Assembly (NCBI GenBank): GCA_004134995.1
Contig: REGP01000001.1
Coordinates: forward strand, 682,001 to 746,000
Direction: 5' to 3'
DNA length: 64,000 nt
DNA from: Oxalobacteraceae bacterium CAVE-383
GTDB lineage: Bacteria > Pseudomonadota > Gammaproteobacteria > Burkholderiales > Burkholderiaceae_D
Every line of letters starts with the position of its first letter. Position 1 is the first letter of the stretch. This document shows positions 1 through 10,728 of this stretch, piece by piece. Position numbers and translations under genes: made by a program. The notes beneath the pieces were generated by a model that was given only the letters and a program-made list of their open reading frames with translations, did not search any database and was not told the DNA's origin.

Positions 1-543
1 TATCCGGTCGAACCAGCCCAGCTTGCCGATGTGCTCGGTATGGATCCAGAACTGGTAAATCAGCACCGCCAGCCCGGCCAGCGCAAAAAGGTCCGGCGGC
101 ACGCCCAGCAACGCCATCGGCAGGTAAAAAATCCAGCCGATGAACGCGATGGCGCTTTCCTGGCGCAGCGCGGTGGAAAAATTGAAGTACTGGCTTTGAT
201 GATGCACCACGTGCGCCGCCCACATCACGGCGGATTCATGCCCGGCGCGATGCAGCCAGTAGTCGCAGAAATCGAACAGCACGATGGCGATGACCCAGCC
301 GTACCAGGCGTCCCAGATCCGCGCGCGCGGGAAGATGGCGGCGATCCGGAATACCAGCACATACAGGCCGATCTGGAAAAGCTGCGTGACCAGGGCCAGC
401 AACTGGCTGATGAGGCCCTGGCTCAGGCTGCTCAGGGCATCGTTGAGGCGATAGGTATTGCGCTGTTTGAACCAGCCGTAGGCAAGTTCGAGGCCGATCA
501 GGGCCAGGAAGACCGGGATCGCAATGGCGATGATTTTTTCCAT
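1..543 (-). CDS. Sterol desaturase / fatty acid hydroxylase family protein (3' end cut by window)
   Basis: Integral-membrane di-iron hydroxylase of the fatty acid hydroxylase superfamily; the substrate is unknown. The 181 visible residues start MEKIIAIAIP, have several hydrophobic segments, and carry the family's histidine clusters HRAGHE (HxxxH type) and HVVHHQS (HxxHH type), followed by HTEHIGKLGWFDR near the window edge. The last histidine cluster expected in the family lies outside the window, so the gene is partial only because the window stops. It is divergent from the GlxA-type regulator at 754, with about 210 bp between them. No good ribosome binding site is seen before the chosen ATG. 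Confidence 0.85.
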   Translation of the reverse strand, partial: MEKIIAIAIPVFLALIGLELAYGWFKQRNTYRLNDALSSLSQGLISQLLALVTQLFQIGLYVLVFRIAAIFPRARIWDAWYGWVIAIVLFDFCDYWLHRAGHESAVMWAAHVVHHQSQYFNFSTALRQESAIAFIGWIFYLPMALLGVPPDLFALAGLAVLIYQFWIHTEHIGKLGWFDRI

Positions 544-753
544 GAAGAAACTGGGCGTGAGGCGTAAGGCGTGATTCGGCGGTGGTTCAGTGTCTGATCC
601 TGGCGAGTTATACACGATAAAAGCGGGCGCTGCCGGCGATGGCGGGAAATTGCGCCTTGTCCGGCGATGCTTCACTTGCGTATTTCGTTGTCATGACGGC
701 CGCTTCAGACTAAAGTGGCCGGATCATTGGCATCCAGTAAAAACACATCAGTC

Positions 754-1725
754 ATGGCCAATTCCGTTGCTCTTCTCGTATTTCCCGGCGTGCAGTCGCT
801 CGATGTAAGCGGGCCCATGGATGTGTTCGCGGAAGCAAACCGGTTCCTGCTGCCGGCGGATCAGTACCGTGTCGAAGTCCTCGGCGTCGAGCGCGGCCTG
901 ATGGCCTGCTCCAACGGCCTGCTGGTGCAGGCGCACCGGCATTTCAGCGAAGCGCTCGAGCCTGTCGACCTGATGCTGGTGGCCGGCGGCCCGGTATTGC
1001 TGAATGAAAGCTTCGGCGCCGAACTGCATGCATGGCTGCGCCAGGCGCCGCAGCGGGCGCGCCGTTTCGGTTCGATCTGTAACGGCGCCTTGCTGCTGGC
1101 GCGGGCCGGACTGCTGGAAAACCGCCACGTGACCACGCACTGGAACGATGTCGCGGTGCTGAGCGCCTTGTGCCCGTCGGCGCGGGTCGAGGCGGACCGG
1201 CTCTTCATCCAGGACGGATCGCTGTATACCTCGGCCGGCGTCACGGCCGGCATCGATCTGTCGCTGTATCTGCTGGCGCAGGATCACGGTCCGGAGGTGG
1301 CGCTGAACGTCGCCAAGCGCCTCGTCGTATTCACCCAGCGCGCCGGCGGCCAGTCGCAGTTCAGTCCCTTCCTGACGCCGTATGTCGAAGCAGCCTCGGC
1401 GGTGGCGCAGGTGCAGCAGTATGTATTGAGCCATCTGGCGGAGGACTTGTCCGTCGCCGTCCTGGCCGATGTCGCCAACATGAGCACGCGCAATTTCTCG
1501 CGCACCTTCGTGCGCGACGCCAAGGCCACGCCGGCCGACTTCGTCGAAAGCGCGCGCGTGGATGCGGCCCGCGTCATGCTGGAGAACAGCAGCGTGCCGC
1601 TGAAGACTGTTGCCTATCGATGCGGCCTGCGCGATGCGCATCAATTGCGCGATGTGTTCAAGCGGCGGCTCGGCGTGTCTCCGCAACAATATCGCCAGCA
1701 TTTCGGCGCGCCCGGCGCCGCCTGA
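754..1725 (+). CDS. GlxA-type transcriptional regulator (DJ-1/PfpI domain plus AraC helix-turn-helix)
   Basis: The N-terminal half (about residues 5-175) is a DJ-1/PfpI class I glutamine-amidotransferase-like fold, with a cysteine at position 109 in GSICNGALLL at the usual nucleophile-elbow position. The C-terminal 100 residues are a tandem AraC helix-turn-helix ending GVSPQQYRQHFG, typical of AraC activators. Members regulate small-molecule catabolism; the ligand is unknown here. The start at MANSVALLVF fits the domain start; an in-frame ATG at 715 would add 13 unconserved residues. Its target could be the divergent hydroxylase or the M24 peptidase downstream, which is inference from position only. 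Confidence 0.9.
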   Translation: MANSVALLVFPGVQSLDVSGPMDVFAEANRFLLPADQYRVEVLGVERGLMACSNGLLVQAHRHFSEALEPVDLMLVAGGPVLLNESFGAELHAWLRQAPQRARRFGSICNGALLLARAGLLENRHVTTHWNDVAVLSALCPSARVEADRLFIQDGSLYTSAGVTAGIDLSLYLLAQDHGPEVALNVAKRLVVFTQRAGGQSQFSPFLTPYVEAASAVAQVQQYVLSHLAEDLSVAVLADVANMSTRNFSRTFVRDAKATPADFVESARVDAARVMLENSSVPLKTVAYRCGLRDAHQLRDVFKRRLGVSPQQYRQHFGAPGAA

Positions 1726-1854
1726 ATTGCCCGGATTGCCCTGAATCCGGCGCCTGGCGCAAATCCCTTCCTTTCTGTCCGAATTCGCTTCCATGCAGGC
1801 GTTGGCCGCGGCGCGTCCCATCGCGATAATGAAATCATCGAAATTTCATTCACC

Positions 1855-2556
1855 ATGGAGAACACAAACCTGAATACATCGCCCGCCTTGAATGCGGAAC
1901 GCGTCGGCCCGGCCTTTTCAGTGGACGGCATGCTGCTGGCGCGCCGGAAAACGCGCCAGGCCATCCGCGATATCGCGGCGCGGGTGCGCCCCGGCATGGT
2001 CGAAGAAGACGCCGTGGCGATGGCCAAGGGCGTGCTGATCGACGCCGGCCTGGAGCTGAGCTGGCATCCCACGCGCGTACGCTTCGGCATCAATACCGTC
2101 AAGCCGATGAAGCAGCCCTCGGTTCCCGGCGTGGTGCTGCAGGAAAACGATATTTTCTTTCTCGATATCGCACCGCGGGTGCAGGCCTGGGAAGGCGATG
2201 GCGGCGCCGCCTTTACGGTCGGGCAAAACGCCGAATACCAGCGCTGCGCGCGCGATGCGGAAATGCTTTTCCATGAATGCCGGGGCGCCTGGGAAAAAGA
2301 CCGGCTGACCGGACAGGCGCTATACGCCTATGCCGACCAGACGGCCAGATCCATGGGCTGGGAATTGAATTTCGATCTGCCCGGCCATCGCGTTTCCGAT
2401 TTCCCGCACGCGACCATCCATACCGGTTCGCTGGCGGATTTCGATATCAGTCCGGCGGCGATGCGCTGGATCCTGGAAATCCATATCCGCGATCCGCAAC
2501 AGCGCTTCGGCGCCTTCTACGAGGATATGCTGCTGGGCGATGAATACTATGGATAG
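1855..2556 (+). CDS. M24 family metallopeptidase (creatinase/aminopeptidase P fold)
   Basis: A 233-residue protein consisting essentially of one pita-bread catalytic domain, without the N-terminal domain of full-length aminopeptidase P. The five-ligand dinuclear metal site can be traced: D104 (FFLDIAP), D115 (EGDGGAAF), H178 or H185 (LPGHRVSDFPH), E208 (LEIHI) and E223 (FYEDML). Peptidase or amidinohydrolase-like activity is plausible; no substrate can be assigned. It lies 129 bp downstream of the GlxA-type regulator on the same strand and ends 130 bp before dnaK. Confidence 0.8.
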   Translation: MENTNLNTSPALNAERVGPAFSVDGMLLARRKTRQAIRDIAARVRPGMVEEDAVAMAKGVLIDAGLELSWHPTRVRFGINTVKPMKQPSVPGVVLQENDIFFLDIAPRVQAWEGDGGAAFTVGQNAEYQRCARDAEMLFHECRGAWEKDRLTGQALYAYADQTARSMGWELNFDLPGHRVSDFPHATIHTGSLADFDISPAAMRWILEIHIRDPQQRFGAFYEDMLLGDEYYG

Positions 2557-2686
2557 GGCGGTTATAAGGACAGTTTCGTGCGTGCTTTGTAGGAATCCCC
2601 TTACTTAATCTGTCCTCGAATACCGATAGCGCATTACCGATACCGATGTAACCATCTCTTGGCTAATCCACCGGAGGAGAGAGATT

Positions 2687-4618
<1,932 letters not shown>

Positions 4619-4674
4619 TTTCAGGTAGGATTTGAGGCGGCGTTGTTTCCGGCGCCCTTTCTTTCGGGATTCCA

Positions 4675-5661
4675 ATGAAATACAAGGACTACTACGAAAC
4701 GCTGGGCGTGGACCGCACCGCTTCGCTCAATGAAATCAAAAAGGCTTATCGGAAACTGGCGCACAAATACCATCCCGATGTTTCCAAGGATCCCAAGGGG
4801 GAAGAGAAATTCAAGGAAATCGCCGAGGCCTACGCCACGCTGAAGGACCCCGAAAAACGGGAAGAATACGATAATCTGGGCCGCCATCCGGCCGGCGAGA
4901 GTTTTACGCCGCCGCCCGAATGGCAGCAGCAGTACGGCGCCGGCGCCTCGATGTTCGACGACGTGGACTTGTCCGATATCCTGAATGCGTTCCGCTCGGG
5001 CGGGGCAGGCGGCCGGGCAGGCGCGGCGGGCAGGGGCGCCGGCCGCGGGCGCGCGCATTTCGCCATGCCGGGCGAGGATTATTCGGTCACGGTGCCGGTC
5101 TCGCTGGAAAAAATCCATCATGGCGGTGAAACCGATGTGTCGCTGGAGCTGCCGGAATACGATGCCAACGGCTTGCCGCACCGGGTGGCGCGCACGTTTC
5201 GCGTGACGATTCCGAAAGGCGCCGCGGAAGGCCAGCGTCTGCGCCTGGCCGGCAAGGGCGGCCCGGGCATGGACGGCGGCCGCGCGGGCGACCTGTATAT
5301 CGTGCTGGAAATCGCGCCGCATCCGCTGTATCGCGTCAGCGGCAGCGATCTGTATCTCGATCTGATGCTGGCGCCATGGGAAGCCGTGCTGGGCGCCACG
5401 GTCGAGATTCCGACACTGGACGGCAACGTCGAAATGCGCGTCAAGGCCGGCACGCCGGCCGGCCAGCGGCTGCGTCTGGCCAAACGCGGGCTGCACACGG
5501 CCAATGGCGCGGCCGGGCATCTGTATGCGATCGTGCAGATCGTGGTGCCGACCGATGTCACGCCGCAGGAACGCGCGCTGTATCAGCAGCTTGCCGCGGC
5601 CTCCGCCTTCAAGCCGCGCGCATACGCCACACATGGCAACCAGGGCAAGGAGGCAAAATGA
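4675..5661 (+). CDS. cbpA: DnaJ-type co-chaperone CbpA
   Basis: A 328-residue class II J-protein. Residues 1-70 are a J domain with the HPD tripeptide (YHPDVSKD) that stimulates DnaK ATPase. A G/A-rich linker follows (about 95-125), then two beta-barrel client-binding domains starting at [13 protein letters not shown]. The cysteine zinc-finger of true DnaJ is absent, which separates CbpA from DnaJ. Family members are DnaK partners, and E. coli CbpA also binds curved DNA. The stop overlaps the cbpM start by ATGA, indicating translational coupling, and dnaK ends 56 bp upstream. Confidence 0.93.
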   Translation: MKYKDYYETLGVDRTASLNEIKKAYRKLAHKYHPDVSKDPKGEEKFKEIAEAYATLKDPEKREEYDNLGRHPAGESFTPPPEWQQQYGAGASMFDDVDLSDILNAFRSGGAGGRAGAAGRGAGRGRAHFAMPGEDYSVTVPVSLEKIHHGGETDVSLELPEYDANGLPHRVARTFRVTIPKGAAEGQRLRLAGKGGPGMDGGRAGDLYIVLEIAPHPLYRVSGSDLYLDLMLAPWEAVLGATVEIPTLDGNVEMRVKAGTPAGQRLRLAKRGLHTANGAAGHLYAIVQIVVPTDVTPQERALYQQLAAASAFKPRAYATHGNQGKEAK

Positions 5662-5999
5662 ATATCGACACGTCGGATTGGGTCTGGCTCAACGATCGGG
5701 AAGTCTGCTCGGCCCGGCATCTGGCTGAAGTATCGGGCCTGTCGGACGAGGAAATCGAGGAGCTGGTGGAAATGGGCGTGCTGGCGCCGGTCGAGCAGCC
5801 GGGCGCGCCCATGGATGCACCGTTGCCGCGCGCGTTCCATCTGCGCTGCATCGTCACCGTCAAGGCGGCGCGCAGGCTGCGCGACGATTTCGAACTGGAC
5901 CGCAATGGCCTGGTGCTGGCGCTGACGCTGCTGCAGCGCATCGATGCGCTGCAGGATGAGCTCGGCGCCTTGCGCGCAAGGATCGTCCCGCCGCATTGA
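5658..5999 (+). CDS. cbpM: Chaperone modulator CbpM
   Basis: A 113-residue protein of the CbpM/MerR-like family, which in E. coli binds the CbpA J domain and blocks its action on DnaK. The sequence has the helix-turn-helix-like N-terminal region ([19 protein letters not shown]) and a C-terminal helical part ([20 protein letters not shown]). The ATG overlaps the cbpA stop in ATGA and has an AAGGAGG-type ribosome binding site at 5646-5653, which decides this start. The function is inferred from family and position directly behind cbpA. Confidence 0.88.
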   Translation: MNIDTSDWVWLNDREVCSARHLAEVSGLSDEEIEELVEMGVLAPVEQPGAPMDAPLPRAFHLRCIVTVKAARRLRDDFELDRNGLVLALTLLQRIDALQDELGALRARIVPPH

Positions 6000-6022
6000 T
6001 TTCGGCGATTTTCCGCCGGGCC

Positions 6023-6049
6023 TGTCACAAAACCGGCTGCGCGTCCGTC
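6023..6049 (+). promoter_or_regulatory. ECF41-type promoter motif for the sigma gene
   Basis: TGTCACA at 6023-6029 and CGTC at 6046-6049 are separated by exactly 16 bp, 32 bp upstream of the sigma-factor ATG. The same two boxes with the same spacing occur before the downstream carboxymuconolactone decarboxylase gene. This matches the kind of promoter described for autoregulated ECF41 sigma factors. Confidence 0.75.
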
Positions 6050-6080
6050 TAGGCTATTCCATCGTTATAGAATAGCCGCC

Positions 6081-6995
6081 ATGACAGAACGCGATCCTTC
6101 CCCCCGATCGGACCCAGCGAATCAAGCGGACCGGCCGGACATCTTCGCCGCGCTGCGGCCGCGGCTGTTCGCCATTGCCTATCGCATGCTCGGCACCCGC
6201 GCCGATGCCGAGGACGTGGTGCAGGACGCCTGGCTGCGCTGGCATGGCGCCGCGCAAGACGGGCTGGCCTCGGCCGAGGCCTGGCTGGTGACGGTCGCGA
6301 CGCGCCTGGCGATCGACCGCCTGCGCACCCGCAAGAGCGAACGCGAGGCCTACATCGGCTGGTGGCTGCCGGAGCCGCTGGTGGAACTCGACGAGCGCAC
6401 GCCGGAATCGGCCGCCGAGCTGGCCAGCGATGTTTCGGTCGCCTTCATGTGGGTGCTGGAGCGGCTGGCGCCCGAGGAGCGTGCCGCTTTCCTGCTGCGG
6501 CAGGTGTTCGATCAGGATTACGCGGACATCGCGTCCATGCTGGAAAAAAGCGAGGCCGCATGCCGCCAGCTGGTGCATCGGGCCCAGCAGCGCGTGCAGC
6601 AGGAACAGCCGCGTTTCGATGTGCCGAAGGACACGCATCGGGCGCTGCTCGGCAAGTTCATGCAGGCCGCCGCCGCGGGCGACCGCGCGGCCATGAAAGC
6701 GATGATGTCGGATCAGGTGCAATTGGTCGCCGACGGCGGCGGCAAGGTCAATTCCTATCTCCACATTCTGCATGGCGCCGGGCGCGTGGCCGGGTCGTTC
6801 TGGTCGCTGGAGCATGAATTCCCGGGCAAAGTCGTGTATCGCCCGGCCTTCATCAACGGCGAGGCCGGGCTGCTGCGCTACGTCGACGGCAAACTGGAGT
6901 CGGCGCAGTCGTTCATCGTGGACGACGGCCGCATCGTCGCGGTTTTCATCATGCGCAATCCGGACAAACTTGCCTCGATTCCGCAATTTATTTAA
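6081..6995 (+). CDS. ECF sigma factor, group ECF41 (SigJ-like), with C-terminal SnoaL-like extension
   Basis: A 304-residue sigma-70 family factor. Region 2 lies around residues 20-90 (AYRMLGTRADAEDVVQDAWLR) and region 4 around 115-175. About 120 further residues form a SnoaL/NTF2-like extension carrying DGGGK (218-222) and NPDKL (293-297), the two motifs characteristic of ECF41. In that group the extension replaces a separate anti-sigma factor and tunes activity. The downstream CMD-family gene is the usual ECF41 partner. Matching promoter motifs before both genes predict positive autoregulation. The signal sensed is unknown. Confidence 0.92.
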   Translation: MTERDPSPRSDPANQADRPDIFAALRPRLFAIAYRMLGTRADAEDVVQDAWLRWHGAAQDGLASAEAWLVTVATRLAIDRLRTRKSEREAYIGWWLPEPLVELDERTPESAAELASDVSVAFMWVLERLAPEERAAFLLRQVFDQDYADIASMLEKSEAACRQLVHRAQQRVQQEQPRFDVPKDTHRALLGKFMQAAAAGDRAAMKAMMSDQVQLVADGGGKVNSYLHILHGAGRVAGSFWSLEHEFPGKVVYRPAFINGEAGLLRYVDGKLESAQSFIVDDGRIVAVFIMRNPDKLASIPQFI

Positions 6996-7022
6996 AATTT
7001 ATCCAAAATTGTTCAAAACGGC

Positions 7023-7049
7023 TGTCACAAGTCCGATTCGTCCTGCGTC
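7023..7049 (+). promoter_or_regulatory. ECF41-type promoter motif for the CMD gene
   Basis: TGTCACA at 7023-7029 and CGTC at 7046-7049 with a 16-bp spacer, identical in boxes and spacing to the copy at 6023-6049. It lies 62 bp upstream of the carboxymuconolactone decarboxylase family start, as expected for the sigma factor's direct target. Confidence 0.75.
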
Positions 7050-7111
7050 TTACCGGCATGGAGAGAACGATGTGTTCCCTCCGCCAACCTAGACATTTCA
7101 GGAGAAACGCC

Positions 7112-7576
7112 ATGACCCATGCCGCACGTATTCCTTTCTTCCAGCTTGCCCAGCCTTGCCTGCAGGCCATGATCAATCTGTCCGCCGCCGTCAAGAAAGG
7201 CGCCCTCGACCCGCGCCTGGTCGAGCTGCTGAATCTGCGCGTGTCGCAGATCAACGGCTGCGGCGTATGCGTCGACATGCACTGGCGCGACCTGATCAAG
7301 CAGGGCGCCGAGCCGCGCCATGTGAACGCGGTTGCCGGCTGGCGCGACGCGCCGTTCTTCAGCGACCGCGAACGCGCGGCGCTGCGCTGGGCCGAAGCAG
7401 TCAACGCCATTCCCCACAAAACGCCTTCGGACGAGGATTTCGCCGAACTGCAGGCGCATTTCAGCGAGAAGGAAATTGCCGAACTGAGCTATGCGATCGC
7501 CGCCATCCGGGGCTGGAATTCGATGAACATCAGTCTGCAGAACCAGATTCCGGAAGTGCCGCCGCCGGGCTTCTGA
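7112..7576 (+). CDS. Carboxymuconolactone decarboxylase (AhpD-like) family protein
   Basis: A 154-residue all-helical AhpD-fold protein with the redox motif CGVC and a histidine four residues on (C50, C53, H57 in NGCGVCVDMH), the peroxidase/disulfide-reductase signature of the AhpD-like branch. Proteins of this branch are genetically linked to ECF41 sigma factors and are probably oxidoreductases; the substrate is unknown. AGGAG at 7100-7104 sets the start at MTHAARIPFF, rather than the in-frame ATG at 7058. A bidirectional terminator follows. Confidence 0.88.
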   Translation: MTHAARIPFFQLAQPCLQAMINLSAAVKKGALDPRLVELLNLRVSQINGCGVCVDMHWRDLIKQGAEPRHVNAVAGWRDAPFFSDRERAALRWAEAVNAIPHKTPSDEDFAELQAHFSEKEIAELSYAIAAIRGWNSMNISLQNQIPEVPPPGF

Positions 7577-7611
7577 GCCGATCGCGAACCGGCGCCGCAA
7601 ACCGTGCTTGC

Positions 7612-7656
7612 AAAAAAAACCGCCACAATCTTTCGATTGCGGCGGTTCTGTTTTTT
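7612..7656. terminator. Bidirectional rho-independent terminator
   Basis: A 13-bp stem with one mismatch (arms 7618-7630 and 7635-7647) and a 4-nt loop. It has an A-run on the left and TTTTTT on the right. It sits between the convergent CMD gene and the substrate-binding protein gene and can serve both. Confidence 0.85.
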
Positions 7657-7686
7657 GCGGCGCCGGTTTGCCGGCGCGCCAGGCGC

Positions 7687-8736
7687 TTATTTTTTCTTGT
7701 AGACGCCCAATTCCTTCACGGCGGCGGCGGCGAAGGAATTGTCCAGCACATCGTCCACGCTCACGTTGCCTTTGACTTCGCCCTGTTCCTTGTAAAACGC
7801 CAGATCGTTCTTCAGGCTCGGCACATAGACCGCGCCGTTCGGATTGCAGGCCTGCACGTTGATCGCCCGGTACACGGCCGGATCCTTGACGTTGGTGTAT
7901 TCGGTGAGGATCGAAATCACGTCTTCCGCGCCGGGACCGGCGAGATGGCCATCCTTGAGCGCATCGTTATAGACGCGCACGGCGCGCAGATAGGCGCGCA
8001 TGAAGCGCTTGGCGGCATCCGGATTGTCCTTGATGAAATCGCTGGAATACAGCACCACGGCGAGCTGGTGGTTCGGATAGATTTCGTCGTCGCCCATGAT
8101 GCGCACCGCCGCGCCGCTCTGGATGGCCTTGGTGGCCGACGGTTCGGTGGTCATGGCGGCATCGACCGCCTTGTTCTGCAGCGCGGCCACGTGTTGCGGG
8201 AAGGCCAGGAACACGCGTTCGACGTCCGAATATTTCAGGCCGCCTTTTTTCAGCGCCTCGTTCAGGGTTGAAGTCGAGCCGCTGCCCGGCGCGCTGCCGG
8301 CGATTTTCATGCCCTTCAGGTCCTTGAGCGATTTATAGCGGCCGCTGTCGACCAGATCCTTGCGCACCAGCAAAGGCTGGAAACCGTAGCCCGGCGGGGT
8401 CGAGCCCTTGTCGGCCACGATCTTGATGTGGATGCCGCGCGTGACGGCGTTATACAGGCCGGCGGCCGCCGAGCCGGCGCCAACCTCAAGCTGGCCCGCG
8501 CCCAGAGGGGCGACCATCTTGGCCGCCGAGTCGAAATTGACGAAGGTGACCGCCAGGCCTTCTTCCTTGAAATAGCCTTTTTTGTCGGCGATGAAGAAGC
8601 CGACATCGCTGCTGGCCGCCGCCAGGCCGACCCGTACCGGCACCGGATCTGCAGCCTGGGCCGTAGCGCCGGCGATGAGCATGGAAAGCCCCAGGGTCAG
8701 CCCGGCACAGCGCCGCGCCAATGTGGAAAAATGCAT
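7687..8736 (-). CDS. ABC transporter substrate-binding protein (SsuA/TauA/NitT-like)
   Basis: A periplasmic binding protein of the NMT1/SsuA fold, 349 residues. An N-terminal signal peptide (LTLGLSMLIAGATAQAADP) is followed by VRVGLAAASSDVGFFIADKKGYFKEEGL, the usual start of aliphatic-sulfonate/nitrate/taurine-type receptors. The ligand cannot be read from sequence. AGGAGA upstream of MHFSTLARR selects this start over two upstream in-frame ATGs. No permease or ATPase gene is adjacent, so it is an orphan here. It is divergent from the amidohydrolase/aldolase pair, which suggests uptake of a compound related to that pathway (inference). Confidence 0.88.
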   Translation of the reverse strand: MHFSTLARRCAGLTLGLSMLIAGATAQAADPVPVRVGLAAASSDVGFFIADKKGYFKEEGLAVTFVNFDSAAKMVAPLGAGQLEVGAGSAAAGLYNAVTRGIHIKIVADKGSTPPGYGFQPLLVRKDLVDSGRYKSLKDLKGMKIAGSAPGSGSTSTLNEALKKGGLKYSDVERVFLAFPQHVAALQNKAVDAAMTTEPSATKAIQSGAAVRIMGDDEIYPNHQLAVVLYSSDFIKDNPDAAKRFMRAYLRAVRVYNDALKDGHLAGPGAEDVISILTEYTNVKDPAVYRAINVQACNPNGAVYVPSLKNDLAFYKEQGEVKGNVSVDDVLDNSFAAAAVKELGVYKKK

Positions 8737-8895
8737 GGTGAAGTCTCCTGAAAAATTCATTGTTGTCGCCCCGAAATAGTGTATGGTCCGGTCGTTCGGC
8801 CGAGTAGGGCTTCCGACTCTTTTGCGCATGATTTGCAGCGCTACATATTGGCATATTTGTACGGTTTTTTATATATCAATAATTGTCTTATTTTG

Positions 8896-8910
8896 ATAAT
8901 AAGTTATTAT
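8896..8910. promoter_or_regulatory. Palindrome in AT-rich divergent intergenic region
   Basis: ATAATAA-G-TTATTAT is a perfect 7-1-7 palindrome in the AT-rich stretch between the divergent binding-protein and amidohydrolase genes. It is a candidate operator controlling both; the cognate regulator is not in the window. Confidence 0.4.
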
Positions 8911-9007
8911 TTGCCTTTCTGAAATCTCATTTTTTGAAATTGATTCAATTGTTGAGTCGATGCCGGGTCGATTTTCTTCCATTCGAAAGGTCCAACGGGT
9001 ACCCACC

Positions 9008-9973
9008 ATGATGCAAAAACCGCACTGTCCCATCATCGCCATCGAAGAACATTACTGGGATGACGAACTTGCCTCCCATTTCGTGGGGCAGGAAGGCTCT
9101 CGCGCCGGCCCGATGGAAAAGCGGCTGCGCGATTTCGGCGGCGAGCGCATCAAGGACATGGACGCCGCCGGCATCGATATGACGATTCTGTCCCACGGCG
9201 CGCCGTCCGGCCAGAAGTTGCCGGCCGACATCGCGGTGGCGCTGGTGGCGCGCACCAACGACCGCCTGGCCGCCGCCGTGGCCGCCAATCCGACCCGCTT
9301 CGCGGCATTCGCGGCGCTGCCGACCGCGCATCCGGAAGCGGCGGCCGACGAGCTGGAACGCTGCGTCGGCATGGGCTTCAAGGGCGCCATGCTGCACGGC
9401 TTGTCCAACGGCGAATTCCTCGATCTGCCGAAATTCTGGCCGATCTATGCGCGCGCCGAACAGCTCGACGTGCCGATCTACCTGCACCCGTCGCTGCCGC
9501 ATCCGGCCGTGCTGGACGCCTATTACAAAGACTATATGAAGGATTACCCGATGCTGGCGCGGCCGGCCTGGGGTTATACCGTCGAATGCGGCACGCAGGC
9601 GCTGCGCATGGTGCTGTCGGGCGTATTCCAGAAACATCCGAAGCTGAAAATCGTGCTCGGCCATCTGGGCGAATCGCTGCCGTTCCAGCTGTGGCGCATC
9701 GACCAGGCCTTGTCGCGGGCGGGGCAGAAGTCGCTCAACTTCCGCGATATTTTTACGAACAATTTCTGGATCGCCACCAGCGGCTTCTTCTCCACGCCGG
9801 CGCTGCTTTGCTGCGTGATGGAAATGGGCGTCGACCGCATCCTGTTCGCGGTCGACTGGCCGTTCGTCGACGAGAGCAAACCGGGCGTGGACTGGATGGC
9901 CGGGGTGCCGCTGTCGTCGGAGGACAAGATCAAGATCCTCAGCGGCAACGCGCAAAAATTATTCAAGATGTAG
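9008..9973 (+). CDS. Amidohydrolase family protein (ACMSD/resorcylate decarboxylase-like)
   Basis: A TIM-barrel metal-dependent hydrolase/decarboxylase of the amidohydrolase_2 family, 321 residues. An ExH-type element near the N-terminus (IAIEEHYWDDE), YLHPSLPHP, VLGHLGESLPF and the late aspartate in FAVDWPFVDE fit the metal site of ACMSD-related nonoxidative decarboxylases of aromatic acids. The start at MMQKPHCP is chosen because homology begins there; an in-frame ATG exists at 8960. The aldolase-family gene follows after 26 bp, so the two are probably cotranscribed. The exact substrate is not known. Confidence 0.87.
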   Translation: MMQKPHCPIIAIEEHYWDDELASHFVGQEGSRAGPMEKRLRDFGGERIKDMDAAGIDMTILSHGAPSGQKLPADIAVALVARTNDRLAAAVAANPTRFAAFAALPTAHPEAAADELERCVGMGFKGAMLHGLSNGEFLDLPKFWPIYARAEQLDVPIYLHPSLPHPAVLDAYYKDYMKDYPMLARPAWGYTVECGTQALRMVLSGVFQKHPKLKIVLGHLGESLPFQLWRIDQALSRAGQKSLNFRDIFTNNFWIATSGFFSTPALLCCVMEMGVDRILFAVDWPFVDESKPGVDWMAGVPLSSEDKIKILSGNAQKLFKM

Positions 9974-9999
9974 TCCGAGGAACCGTCGAGGAAACTTCC

Positions 10000-10710
10000 A
10001 TGAGCATTAAAAAACCGGACCAGGAACTGGTCGACAAACTCGTCATCGCCAACCGGATCCTGTATCAGCAGGGCATCGTGGACGGCCTCGGCCATGTCAG
10101 CGTGCGCCACGACAGCGAACCGGACGTCTTCCTGCTGTCCTGCAACCGCGCGCCCGGCATGGTGGTGCGGGAAGATATCGTCTGCTACGACTATGACGGC
10201 AATGCACTTTATGAAAACGCCGAGCGGCCTTATCTGGAGCGTTTCATCCACGCCGAAATCTACCGTTCGCGGCCCGACGTGGTGTCAGTGGTGCACAGCC
10301 ATTCGCAGAGCGTGATTCCGTTCGCCGCCACCGCGCGGCCATTGCGTCCGATCTATCACATGGCCGGTTTTCTCGGCGCCGGGACGGCGCATTTCGACAT
10401 CCGCGACAAGTCCGGCAATACCGATATGCTGATCCGCAATTCCGCGCTGGGAAAGAATCTGGCGCAGTCGCTGGGCGCGCATACCTGCGTGCTGATGCGC
10501 GGGCACGGCTCGACCACGGTCGGCACTTCGCTGGAACAGGCGGTGTTCCGCGCCGTCTATGCGGAAATCAACGCCAAGCTGCAATTGCAGGCGCAGACCA
10601 TTGGCGAAATCAATTTCCTCAACGCAGAAGAGGCGCAGCTGGCCTCCGACGTCAACGACGGCCAGATCGGCCGTTCGTGGTCGCTCTGGGCGCGGCAGAT
10701 CACGCTGTAA
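10000..10710 (+). CDS. Class II aldolase/adducin family protein
   Basis: A 236-residue zinc-dependent aldolase/decarboxylase-fold protein. It has the metal ligands H-S-H in VVHSHSQS and a further histidine in LMRGHGSTTVG, as in fuculose-phosphate aldolase relatives. It is likely transcribed with the amidohydrolase just upstream. Pairs of this type occur in aromatic acid catabolism, where class II aldolase folds act as decarboxylases. The reaction here is an inference. Confidence 0.87.
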   Translation: MSIKKPDQELVDKLVIANRILYQQGIVDGLGHVSVRHDSEPDVFLLSCNRAPGMVVREDIVCYDYDGNALYENAERPYLERFIHAEIYRSRPDVVSVVHSHSQSVIPFAATARPLRPIYHMAGFLGAGTAHFDIRDKSGNTDMLIRNSALGKNLAQSLGAHTCVLMRGHGSTTVGTSLEQAVFRAVYAEINAKLQLQAQTIGEINFLNAEEAQLASDVNDGQIGRSWSLWARQITL

Positions 10711-10728
10711 TCCGCCCGCCGCGGGACG

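Noticed and set aside
31-567. A 178-codon plus-strand frame at the window start
   Set aside because: The minus strand encodes a clear hydroxylase with histidine motifs over the same bases; the plus-strand translation is compositional noise.
748-1821. A 357-codon minus-strand frame opposite the GlxA-type regulator
   Set aside because: Shadow of a well-supported gene in GC-rich DNA; no motif, no ribosome binding site.
2621-2647. TACCGAT repeats before dnaK as a CRISPR or iteron array
   Set aside because: Only three 7-bp copies, two of them overlapping by one base; no spacer structure or replication gene.
2600-2686. A sigma-32 heat-shock promoter before dnaK
   Set aside because: No sequence fits CTTGAAA with a properly spaced CCCCAT-type -10; only three TACCGAT copies are present, which is not enough for a promoter call.
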